A stretch of 5,921 bases of DNA, from assembly GCA_021323255.1 (NCBI GenBank), contig JAJTCL010000188.1:1-5921 (forward strand), given 5' to 3'. The DNA comes from Propionibacteriaceae bacterium. Its GTDB lineage: Bacteria > Actinomycetota > Actinomycetes > Propionibacteriales > Propionibacteriaceae. Position 1 is the stretch's first letter, and each line of letters starts with the position of its first letter. A program made the position numbers and the translations under genes. The notes beneath the pieces were generated by a model, which saw nothing but the letters and a program-made list of their open reading frames with translations, did no database searches and was not told the origin of the DNA. This document shows, one piece after another, positions 1 through 5,788 of the stretch.

Positions 1-1168
1 AACTGCTCGGACCACCCGAGCCACTGCCCACGCGCGTCTCGGTAACGATCATCGGCGGCGGCGTGATGGGTGTCAGCACGGCGTGGCACCTGGCACGAGG
101 CGGGGTTGGGAGCATCTTGGTCGTTGAGCGAAACCTGCTCGGATCTGGATCCTCAGCGAAGCCGTTGGGTGGGGTCAGAGCAACGTTCTCCGATCCAAGC
201 AACATCTTGTTGGCTCAACGCAGCCTCGAAGCCTACGAGCGATTCGGAGCCGAGTTTGGGGTCGACATCGGCCTTCGGCAGGTCGGATACCTGTTCCTAT
301 GCCGGACCGGGACCGAGCTCGCCGCCGTCGAATCGTCAACGGAACTGCAGAACCGTCTCGGCGGCTCGTCGGAGATGGTCAGCCCAGGCCGAGCCGCTCA
401 ACTCAACCCCTTCATCGACCCGTCGGTCCTCCTCGGCGCGTCATTCTCGCCGCGAGATGGCTACGCCAAGCCTGGCGAGGTCGTACGCGGATATGCCGAC
501 GCGGCCCGCAACCTAGGCGCCGTCTTCAGCGAACACACAGAAGTCATTGGGATCGACACCCACGACGGCAAGGTGACAGCCGTGCGCACGAACCATGGCC
601 TGGTGAGGACCGACACTGTGATCTGTACCGCCGGAGCGTGGTCGCAGCGCATCGGGGAGATGGCAGGCGTCTTGTTGCCGATCGTTCCGGTGCGCAGGCA
701 GATCGGGTTCACCGGACCGCTGATGGAGCCCATGCCTACGGTGCCGTTCACCCTCGATTTGGCCACCACCTTGTACTTCCACAATGCCGGAGATGGCCTA
801 TTGCTGGGGATCTCAGACCCGGCCAGAGTCCTGGCTTCGAGCGGGAGTTCTCTTACGAGTGGCTGGCAGCCTTCGACAAGGCAGCCGCTGTCGTCGCACC
901 GTCTCTCGTCGGCGTGAAGCTGGAGGCGGGCTGGGCCGGTCTCTACGAGAACACGCCCGATCACAATGCCTTGATCGGCAGAGCCCACACTCCGAGGAAC
1001 TTCTTGTACGCGACGGGATTCTCCGGCCACGGTTTTCTGCAGGCCCCCGCCGTGGGCGAGCTAGTCACTGACTTATTCCTGGAACGTGACTCGTTCATGG
1101 ACCCGCACCCATTCAGGGCAGACCGGTTTCGCGATGCGGAAGCGCTCAGCGAAATCCACATAATCTAG
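1..1168 (+). pseudogene. FAD-dependent oxidoreductase, DAO / sarcosine oxidase beta-subunit type; 5'-partial and frameshifted
   Basis: Members of this family oxidise the C-N bond of secondary amines or amino acids (sarcosine, dimethylglycine, D-amino acids) using FAD. The visible frame is open from base 3, so the true start lies just upstream. The Rossmann dinucleotide-binding motif IIGGGVMG is at 48-71, followed by VVER (about 118-129) and the glycine/serine-rich GSGSSAKPLGGVR stretch. This frame runs LLLGISDP up to base 821 and then degenerates to a stop at 915-917. The frame starting at 821 continues as GQSPGFEREFSYEWL and carries the family's C-terminal FAD-domain signature (GLYENTPDHNALIG, then ATGFSGHGFLQAPAVGEL) to the TAG at 1166-1168. 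Restoring one C in the CCC at 818-820 would rejoin the frames into about 388 codons, a normal family length. The fault may be a true mutation or a sequencing error. Family assignment is firm; the substrate is unknown. Confidence 0.88.
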
Positions 1169-1237
1169 CCACCGACCCTGAAGGAAGGCGACACAAACCC
1201 AACGGACGGCTCAGCCAGGGTAAGCCCAAGCCATCCG

Positions 1238-1253
1238 CTAGGGTCCACCCTAG
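1238..1253. repeat. Inverted repeat CTAGGGT-CC-ACCCTAG
   Basis: This is a perfect 7-bp inverted repeat with a 2-base centre. It could fold as a 6-bp stem with a TCCA tetraloop. It lies between the end of the broken oxidoreductase and the hydrolase gene and directly abuts the next inverted repeat. There is no T-run after it, so an operator half of the neighbouring control region is as likely as a terminator. Confidence 0.5.
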
Positions 1254-1272
1254 TGTCAAGGTTGACTTGACA
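1254..1272. promoter_or_regulatory. Operator-like inverted repeat TGTCAAG-N5-CTTGACA
   Basis: A perfect 7-bp inverted repeat is separated by GTTGA. Its right arm contains TTGACA (1267-1272), a consensus -35 hexamer. The left arm, TGTCAAGG, recurs 28 bases downstream at 1282-1289 as part of a second palindrome. A 19-bp TCAAG/CTTGA dyad is similar in form to MerR/SoxR-type boxes, but the regulator family is a guess and no regulator gene is in the window. Confidence 0.55.
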
Positions 1273-1295
1273 AGACCTCTCTGTCAAGGAATCCT
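1267..1295 (+). promoter_or_regulatory. Candidate promoter TTGACA-N17-AATCCT for the C45 hydrolase gene
   Basis: A perfect -35 hexamer (1267-1272) is followed after 17 bases by AATCCT (1290-1295). This keeps the important A at position 2 and T at position 6 of a -10 box. The expected transcription start, about 7 bases on, falls at or next to the ATG at 1303, so the mRNA could be leaderless, which is common in actinobacteria. Each hexamer lies inside or against one of the two palindromes, which suggests repression. Confidence 0.4.
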
Positions 1296-1299
1296 TGAC
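1283..1299. promoter_or_regulatory. Operator-like perfect palindrome GTCAAGGA-A-TCCTTGAC
   Basis: A 17-base perfect palindrome (8 + 1 + 8) ends 3 bases before the ATG at 1303. It covers the position of the predicted -10 element and the AAGGA at 1286-1290 that could act as a ribosome binding site. A protein bound here would block both. Its half-site matches that of the repeat at 1254-1272, with centres 28 bases apart (1263 and 1291). Confidence 0.6.
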
Positions 1300-1302
1300 G
1301 CC

Positions 1303-2355
1303 ATGACCTTAGATCCAGACATCTCCGATTTCACCCCGACGGAGGTTGCTACGCCCAACGCCGTGGCCCCCGGCCGTCCACTACACAGCATGACGCTGTA
1401 TGGCATACGTGAGGAGCAGCCGGGCCCGCGGTGGCAGGCGTTGCACGATGCCACTCGTGACGCCTACCGCCGCTGGTATCTCAGCGAGGGTGCGGCGGCA
1501 AGGCCCGACCTCAGCACCTGCCGGCGGATGCTCACGGACCACATGCCTGAGCTCGTTCCCACCTGGGAGCGCCTGGTGCAGCTCGCCGGTGGTGACGAGA
1601 TCACCGCCAGGCTGCTGACGCTGTGGGATCCGCCGCGCTTCCTGCCCGGCTGTTCACAGGCCACACTCGGTGGACGCGTCCCGCTGCTGATCCGCAACTA
1701 CGACTACAGCCCGGACCTGTTCGAGCGAGTGGTTTACTCCAGCGCCTTCACGGGCAGACGGGTCCTCGGCACAGGGGATTGCTTGTGGGGTCTCCTTGAT
1801 GGCATGAACGACGCGGGCCTTGCGGTGTCGTTGGCCTTCGGCGGCCGACCCGGTTCCAGCCCCGGCTTCGGCATTCCCATCGTGGTTCGCTACCTCTTGG
1901 AGGTGGCCGCGTCTCTTGACGACGTACGGTCGGTGCTTCGCCGCATACCGGTCAATATGAGCTACAACCTCACTGCCATAGACGGCTCGGGTGAGGGCCT
2001 GACCGCGTTCGTCGCGCCGGACTCCGCACCCGAATTCTCCCTGGCCCGAGCGGCCACCAACCATCGAGGCACCGTCCCTGAATATCCAGAGCGCGCCCAA
2101 TCGTTGCGCAGCGTCGAACGACAACGGCTGCTGCTCTCCCTGTTGGACTCCGATCCCGACATGACGAGGTTGACCTCAGCCTTCCTCCGTCCACCGATTC
2201 ACAGCACCGAATACGGAAGGGCATTCGGCACCTTGTACACCGCGGTCTACCGCCCGAACGACGGTGTCGTCGACTACCTCTGGCCGCAGGATTCATGGCG
2301 ACGTAGGTTTGACTCAGTCGATGCGACCAAGACAGTCATCCTGAGGGAATCATGA
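1303..2355 (+). CDS. C45-family autoproteolytic acyltransferase/hydrolase (Ntn hydrolase)
   Basis: The product resembles acyl-CoA:6-aminopenicillanic-acid acyltransferase-type Ntn hydrolases. These cut themselves at a Gly-Cys bond and then use the freed cysteine to hydrolyse or transfer amide-linked acyl groups. Numbered from the ATG at 1303 (350 residues), residues 1-116 form the propeptide-like part. The Gly116-Cys117 (PGCSQATLGG) scissile site is followed by the family's RNYD (131-134), DGMNDAGLAVS (166-176) and ATNHRG (251-256) motifs and a beta-rich C-terminus (FGTLYTAVYRP). Length is normal and the frame is intact. No signal peptide is seen, so a cytoplasmic enzyme is likely. A TTG at 1267, 12 codons upstream in frame, is an alternative start, but it lies inside an operator-like repeat. 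AAGGA at 1286-1290 is 12 bases from the ATG, rather far for a binding site. A TTA codon is the third codon. It may act with the neighbouring amine oxidase; the substrate is unknown. Confidence 0.87.
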   Translation: MTLDPDISDFTPTEVATPNAVAPGRPLHSMTLYGIREEQPGPRWQALHDATRDAYRRWYLSEGAAARPDLSTCRRMLTDHMPELVPTWERLVQLAGGDEITARLLTLWDPPRFLPGCSQATLGGRVPLLIRNYDYSPDLFERVVYSSAFTGRRVLGTGDCLWGLLDGMNDAGLAVSLAFGGRPGSSPGFGIPIVVRYLLEVAASLDDVRSVLRRIPVNMSYNLTAIDGSGEGLTAFVAPDSAPEFSLARAATNHRGTVPEYPERAQSLRSVERQRLLLSLLDSDPDMTRLTSAFLRPPIHSTEYGRAFGTLYTAVYRPNDGVVDYLWPQDSWRRRFDSVDATKTVILRES

Positions 2356-2557
2356 CCACATTCGAGGCTGCGGGGCCCACTGCGCCCAGTCTCAACTCGT
2401 CGGTGTCCGGGCTGAGGAGTCCGGCGCCGAGGAGTCTCTGAACCGACAACCGAGGCCCAGGCCCAACAAGCACGGCAGGCAGTGGAGGCTCTGGCGCGTC
2501 TGTCTGACCCGGCGGCCTCTCCGGATCGGCCGTGCGGTAAGCCGCCAGAGGGTCCAC
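2336..2557 (-). CDS. Hypothetical 73-residue protein (weak)
   Basis: The GTG start (2555-2557) is preceded on the minus strand by GAGGG five to six bases away. The ORF lies 33 bases downstream of the 88-codon gene on the same strand, so the two could be co-transcribed. Third positions are mostly G or C, better than in the overlapping plus-strand frame. The product is rich in Pro, Leu and Ala (it begins DPLAAYRTADPERPP after the start residue) with no recognised domain. It overlaps the 3' end of the hydrolase gene tail-to-tail by about 20 bases. I do not recognise it, and it may be spurious. Confidence 0.28.
   Translation of the reverse strand: MDPLAAYRTADPERPPGQTDAPEPPLPAVLVGPGPRLSVQRLLGAGLLSPDTDELRLGAVGPAASNVVMIPSG
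2352..2441 (+). CDS. Possible 29-residue peptide, or stub of a lost downstream gene
   Basis: The ATG at 2352 overlaps the stop codon of the hydrolase gene (ATGA at 2352-2355), the usual layout of translationally coupled operon genes, with GAGGGA just upstream at 2343-2348. The frame begins MTTFEAAGPTAPSL and stops at TGA 2439-2441. The product is Ala/Ser/Pro-rich, with no domain or membrane segment. It may be the surviving N-terminus of a gene, such as a transporter, whose remainder was lost. It may also be a chance overlap. Confidence 0.22.
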   Translation: MTTFEAAGPTAPSLNSSVSGLRSPAPRSL

Positions 2558-2590
2558 CTCGAGCCCTCACAGAACGCCGCGAGCGCGCTG

Positions 2591-2857
2591 TCAGGGCCCG
2601 AACCAATAGATTTCCACTGTCCCGTCGGGCCGATTCGTCACGCTCGCCTCTCCGGGTAGCGTCGGCGGCGGTGCGTTCAGGAAAGTCACGGCTTCGAAAT
2701 TCCTCATCCGTGTAACGACATGCCACCTGTCTGGGTGGACGAGGTCAGCGCCGATTTCTCCGATCTGTCCACGTTTTCGAATTTGCTCTTTGAGTGCGAG
2801 AGCTTCTTCGTAACTCAATTCGGTCTTTTCGGCGAGGCGCTCGTAGTCGTCGGTCAT
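2591..2857 (-). CDS. Hypothetical small protein, 88 residues
   Basis: The start ATG (2855-2857) has a textbook AAGGAG (2865-2870 on the plus strand as CTCCTT) seven bases upstream, the best start signal in the window. The N-terminal third is charged and probably helical (YERLAEKTELSYEEALALKE, about residues 5-24). The middle has an aromatic/hydrophobic strand-like part (DRWHVVTRMRNFEAVTFL), then a PPPTLPGE turn, and the product ends PDGTVEIYWFGP. There is no signal peptide, membrane segment or metal motif. The 5' half is visibly richer in A+T than neighbouring genes, which could mean separate acquisition. I do not recognise a family. The gene stands alone, or heads a two-gene unit with the weak ORF at 2336-2557. 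Confidence 0.7.
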   Translation of the reverse strand: MTDDYERLAEKTELSYEEALALKEQIRKRGQIGEIGADLVHPDRWHVVTRMRNFEAVTFLNAPPPTLPGEASVTNRPDGTVEIYWFGP

Positions 2858-3260
2858 TGCAGCTCTCCTTCATGTGATCGCCCCTCGTTGGAGGTTCAGA
2901 TCGGTAGGACGATCCTCTCGCATCCTCCGCTCAGCGACCTCAGGGCTGCAGGCCTACGGCGCTGGCCGCCGCCCGACACCCGGCTCGACCCAGCCCGTCC
3001 CAGTTTCTCAGGACTGGCAGCCCAATCTTGATTCGGCAAGGAACCGGCGTCGACTGCAGCCCGGTCCTCACCGAAGCGGCACCGCGGATGTCGGCCGACG
3101 CAGACGCGGTCTGCGGCGCCGCCTACCGGCAGCGCAGCCATCGGCGCTAGTCAGCGTGGTCGCAGCTTCGGCTGTTCCCTGCGTTCGAGGCAACCGGGGC
3201 GAGTACACCACCCTGGTGCGTCCCCGACCAGCCACTCCGGCAGAGACAAGGAGCACGACG

Positions 3261-3473
3261 ATGACCGCAACACCCAGTATCTGCGCTGGCCTGCAGCCGC
3301 TCCGGTCGCAACAGACCCAGCCCGCTGTCAGACACCGACGCCAGCCTGTGGATCCCATCAAGGGTGTCGTCCGGCGGACGGTGATACTCCGCATAGCCGA
3401 GAAAGTTAAGCGCTCATCGCATCCGGCCCGATGTCCAGCACGGAGACTACGCTCAAAGCGAACCAGGCACTGA
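3261..3473 (+). CDS. Doubtful 70-residue basic ORF
   Basis: The ATG at 3261 is preceded by AAGGAG at 3248-3253 with 7 bases between, a good start signal. The product begins MTATPSICAGLQPL and becomes strongly basic (many Arg and His) to the TGA at 3471-3473. Codon third positions are not clearly GC-biased and no domain is seen. Either a small basic protein or chance; the binding site is the only support. Confidence 0.2.
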   Translation: MTATPSICAGLQPLRSQQTQPAVRHRRQPVDPIKGVVRRTVILRIAEKVKRSSHPARCPARRLRSKRTRH

Positions 3474-3720
3474 GTACGACACGCTGCATGGATCGGTGCT
3501 GCTGCGAGTGACCGGTTAGGTCAAGCCCTCGCGCGCGAAGGCGTACGCCACTGCGTTCGCCTCGTGACGTATCAGCCTGGGCCTGAGGTCCAGCCGGGGT
3601 CTGAGGTACAGCCGCGAGTGCCTCAAGACGGCCGGTGACGGCAACTACGATTTCGGATGAAGAACGGTGATTGAGGGCGGAGTCCCGGGATATGGGCGGT
3701 GGCTCAGCCACGTTGCTCAT
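3406..3720 (-). CDS. Doubtful 104-residue ORF divergent from the exporter
   Basis: The minus-strand ATG (3718-3720) has AGGAG seven bases upstream. The first 38 or so residues (beginning MSNVAEPPPISRDSAL, then EIVVAVTGRLEALAAV) look protein-like, but the rest is Arg/Gln/Pro-rich and includes an 18-bp tandem repeat. It may be the truncated start of a lost gene. Its start is only about 21 bases from the exporter start, leaving no room for two ordinary divergent promoters unless they lie inside the ORFs. No family recognised. Confidence 0.28.
   Translation of the reverse strand: MSNVAEPPPISRDSALNHRSSSEIVVAVTGRLEALAAVPQTPAGPQAQADTSRGERSGVRLRARGLDLTGHSQQHRSMQRVVLSAWFALSVVSVLDIGPDAMSA
3579..3614. 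repeat. 18-bp tandem duplication, two copies
   Basis: Copies GGGCCTGAGGTCCAGCCG (3579-3596) and GGGTCTGAGGTACAGCCG (3597-3614) match at 16 of 18 positions and are directly adjacent. In the minus-strand ORF at 3406-3720 the unit is six codons long, so it keeps frame. Confidence 0.7.
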
Positions 3721-3741
3721 GCTGCGACTCCTGGTTAGGCC

Positions 3742-5097
3742 ATGCTCGGAAGCGACGACGCTGCTACACAGGCTCGGAAGGCACTGGAGCTCGCGCTGCG
3801 CGTAGGCGATGTGTTACTAACCGCCGGTATGTCGGCCAACGACGTGGTGGTCGAGATGCTGCGCATCACTGAGGCGTATGGGCTCAGCCGAGTCCACGTC
3901 GACGTCACCTTCACCTCCATCGCGGTCACCTACTACGCAGCACCGACCACCGTCCCCATGACCTTGGTGCGCACCGTCCAACCTGACGTCCTCGACTTCA
4001 CCAAAGTGCGGCGGGTCCAGGCGCTCGTACAGCACATCCACGCCGGCGGAATGCCTCTTCAGGGTGCGATCAACAACCTCGAACGGCTTCGTAACGCACC
4101 CCGCCCCTACTCGGGCTGGGTGGCGTCGGCCGGCAACGCCGCCATCGCCCCTGGGGTCACCCTGCTGTTCACCGTGTCGTGGCAGATCCTGGTGATTACC
4201 TTCATCGCTGGCTTCGCCGTAGACCGACTATTAGCATGGGCCAACGCGCGTCGGCTGCCTCCGTTCTTCTCCCAACTCGCGGGTGCTGCGTTCATCACCT
4301 TAGTGGCGACCGGTGTGAGCGCTCTCGGCGCCCACGGAGCCGACATCCTGCTGAGTGTGGACCCGACGCTGATCGTCGTCGGTGGCATTGTCCTCCTGTT
4401 CGCCGGAATGACCGCCGTGGGAGCTATGCAGGACGCCATCGACCAGTTCTATGTGACGGCATCCGCACGCTTCCTCAAAGTAGCCATGATGACTGGAGGC
4501 ATTGTGCTTGGGATCGTCGCCGGCCTGCAGGTAGGCGTGGCTCTCGGCCACCCCATCGCCGTATCGACCCATGCCCTGACTCTTGGGCCGGTAGTGGCCC
4601 AATTCGTTGGAGCGACCGTCATTTCCGCCGCATTCGCACTGTCTGCCTATGCCGGAGTGGTAACTGTGGTCCTATCAGGACTGATGGGTGCCCTTGGGTG
4701 GGCCGGCTACCTAGGAATGGCCACTTCAGGATTTGGAGAGGTTAGTGCAAACGCTGCTGGAGCCCTTCTTGCGGCTTGCGTCGCAACCATCATCGCGCGC
4801 CGATTCCAGACCCCTGGCTTTGCCCTGATCGCAGCGGCGATTCTGCCGCTCGTTCCCGGCCTATCGCTATTCACCGGGCTGCTGCAAGCAGTTGGAACCT
4901 TGGCCCAACCAAGAAATCTGGCAGCCAGCAGCGTCACGTTGCTTCAGGCCCTCGGTGTTGCAGTGGGGATTGCTGGCGGCGCAACGCTGGGTACCTATTT
5001 AGGTCGTCCGGTCAAGGAGCAACTCCGGCGCATTCGGAATCTACCCAGACCGCCGCGCCGGTCGATCCCAGAGGAGTCCAAGCAAACAGGCGATTGA
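3742..5097 (+). CDS. ThrE-family threonine/serine exporter
   Basis: The product belongs to the threonine/serine exporter family (ThrE of Corynebacterium; DUF1212 plus DUF3815/ThrE_2), inner-membrane proteins that export small hydroxylated amino acids, driven by the proton gradient. It has 451 residues, close to known actinobacterial members. Residues 10-125 form the soluble N-terminal domain typical of the family (ALRVGDVLLTAGMSANDVV, then GLSRVHVDVTFTSIAVTYY). About nine or ten hydrophobic segments follow, near 132-166, 176-198, 208-230, 244-269, 281-321, 335-353, 358-381 and 395-420. The QDAIDQFYVTASAR (230-243) and ILPLVPGLSLFTGL (367-380) motifs are characteristic, and the tail is basic. 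ATG 3742 is the first possible start, because an in-frame TAG sits at 3736-3738. No strong ribosome binding site precedes it. Four TTA codons occur (3814, 4231, 4300, 4999). No partner gene is adjacent. Family is firm; the exported substrate is inferred. Confidence 0.93.
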   Translation: MLGSDDAATQARKALELALRVGDVLLTAGMSANDVVVEMLRITEAYGLSRVHVDVTFTSIAVTYYAAPTTVPMTLVRTVQPDVLDFTKVRRVQALVQHIHAGGMPLQGAINNLERLRNAPRPYSGWVASAGNAAIAPGVTLLFTVSWQILVITFIAGFAVDRLLAWANARRLPPFFSQLAGAAFITLVATGVSALGAHGADILLSVDPTLIVVGGIVLLFAGMTAVGAMQDAIDQFYVTASARFLKVAMMTGGIVLGIVAGLQVGVALGHPIAVSTHALTLGPVVAQFVGATVISAAFALSAYAGVVTVVLSGLMGALGWAGYLGMATSGFGEVSANAAGALLAACVATIIARRFQTPGFALIAAAILPLVPGLSLFTGLLQAVGTLAQPRNLAASSVTLLQALGVAVGIAGGATLGTYLGRPVKEQLRRIRNLPRPPRRSIPEESKQTGD

Positions 5098-5547
5098 GCC
5101 CTGGACTTGGGTCCCGAGCTGAACCACAAATGGCTCGCCTTGGCCTCTGAAGCCCTCCTCCCGCCAAGCCGGCCTTCAGCGGTGCGACCGCGCGAAGCCG
5201 CCACCTGTCGAATCATCACGATGGCCCATCAGCTCCACGCGACGAGGCAGTCTTCGGAAGCGGAGCCGGTTTCCGCAGCGGGGAGCGCAATCGGAGAATC
5301 ACGCGCTGGTGGGCCAGGGTGTGGTGAGGACCGACACGCTCTCGAACTGGCGCCGCTGACGCGACGGGTTACACCCGCTCAAACACGTCAGGAACTGGTT
5401 CAGGGCGGCGCTACTCAAACCCGGAGGGGCAATAGCACGAGTCTCGACGTGCCTTAAGTCGGGCCTTACGGGAGTGTAAACACGCGACGTTCACCGTGAA
5501 TCACCGTCACTCGCTGACACTGCGACATGTTGGCGTCAAATGCAACT
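5098..5547. other. Gene-free stretch after the exporter gene
   Basis: A 116-codon plus-strand frame (5107-5457) starts with TTG, has no binding site and gives a low-complexity product, so I do not call it. The stretch contains a small dyad TTCAC-C-GTGAA (5490-5500) with a TCACCGT direct repeat at 5491 and 5501, and a 16-base match to the oxidoreductase gene at 5322-5337. No RNA gene or mobile-element gene is recognisable. Confidence 0.45.
5147..5179 (+). terminator. Weak candidate hairpin terminator of the exporter gene
   Basis: CTGAAG(5147-5152) pairs with CTTCAG (5174-5179), and CC/GG can extend the stem across a one-base bulge with a loop of about 16 bases. It lies 50 bases past the stop of the exporter gene. 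There is no T-run, so it is at best a factor-assisted or imperfect terminator. Confidence 0.22.
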
Positions 5548-5576
5548 TGACTAGGTCAGATGCTCGTATGCCTAGT
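5548..5576. repeat. Nested inverted repeats (TGAC-TAG-GTCA and ACTAGG...CCTAGT)
   Basis: TGAC-TAG-GTCA (5548-5558) is a compact dyad. Overlapping it, ACTAGG (5550-5555) is inverted as CCTAGT (5571-5576) with 15 bases between. TTGACT at 5547-5552 resembles a -35 hexamer, but the best TATGCC at 5567 is only 14 bases away, so a standard promoter is not supported. This is the left edge of a repeat-rich stretch that ends at the tRNA fragment. Confidence 0.4.
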
Positions 5577-5615
5577 GAAAACGGCCGAACAAACCAGTGA
5601 TCGAAAACGCCGTCT

Positions 5616-5632
5616 TGAGCTTGGGAAGCTCA
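5616..5632. repeat. Inverted repeat TGAGCTT-GGG-AAGCTCA
   Basis: A perfect 7-bp inverted repeat around GGG, followed by TATT. It could be a binding site or a short hairpin. No gene ends nearby that would need a terminator. Confidence 0.45.
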
Positions 5633-5660
5633 TATTCCACGCCCACTTGGGGTCGTCGCC

Positions 5661-5695
5661 ACCCGGTCGGCGCTAGCCGGACCCGGTCGGCCGAC
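5661..5695. repeat. Two 11-bp direct repeats at exact 20-bp spacing, plus a palindrome
   Basis: ACCCGGTCGGC occurs at 5661-5671 and 5681-5691, start to start 20 bases, so the copies lie on nearly the same face of the helix. The second copy runs into the perfect palindrome GTCGGCCGAC (5686-5695), and GACCGAC repeats the half-site at 5698-5704. The arrangement suits protein binding sites such as integrase arm sites or iterons; this is inferred from spacing only. Confidence 0.5.
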
Positions 5696-5734
5696 AAGAC
5701 CGACAATCTGTGCCAACGCTTCGCGGAGCGAGCC

Positions 5735-5788
5735 AGTACAGCAGCAAAGTACAGCAGTGTCCCCGCTGCTCAGCGTTGTACAGCGGGG
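5735..5788. repeat. GTACAGC repeats and an 8-bp GC-rich hairpin
   Basis: AGTACAGCAG occurs at 5735-5744 and 5748-5757 (13-base period), and a third related copy, GTACAGCGG, at 5778-5786. The last copy overlaps a perfect 8-bp inverted repeat, CCCCGCTG (5761-5768) with CAGCGGGG (5781-5788), with a 12-base loop. There is no T-run after it. It lies 53 bases left of the tRNA fragment. Confidence 0.5.

Larger units (their letters stand above)
2871..3741. other. About 870 bases without a convincing gene; possibly decayed sequence
   Basis: Open frames exist on both strands, but their products are Arg- and Cys-rich and unlike proteins, and none shows a recognisable domain over any length. A short hydrophobic stretch (ILGVAVIVVLLVSAGVAG) reads on the minus strand around 3225-3280 inside a 108-codon frame with no good start signal. 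It could be the remains of a membrane protein. Two short ORFs with good ribosome binding sites (3261-3473 plus, 3406-3720 minus) are listed separately. No clear terminator or promoter for the exporter gene was found here. Confidence 0.5.

Noticed and set aside
299..820. Plus-strand frame overlapping the first half of the oxidoreductase as a separate gene
   Set aside because: The product upstream of about 821 is Arg-rich nonsense; only its part after 821 is the shifted continuation of the oxidoreductase.
815..825. Programmed -1 ribosomal frameshift in the oxidoreductase
   Set aside because: No slippery heptamer of the X XXY YYZ type at the junction and no evident downstream structure; members of this family are normally single-frame.
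461..1030. 189-codon minus-strand ORF
   Set aside because: It is a shadow of the oxidoreductase gene on the opposite strand, with no start signal or domain.
1654..2296. Minus-strand ORFs of 156 and 108 codons
   Set aside because: They lie wholly within the intact hydrolase gene and their products are low in protein character.
4179..4745. 188-codon plus-strand ORF within the exporter gene
   Set aside because: Arg/Pro/Cys-rich shadow of the ThrE-family reading frame.
5107..5457. 116-codon plus-strand ORF after the exporter
   Set aside because: TTG start, no ribosome binding site, no GC bias at third positions and no domain.
5735..5788. CRISPR array from the GTACAGC repeats
   Set aside because: Repeat units are about 10 bases with a 13-base period and no spacers of usual length.
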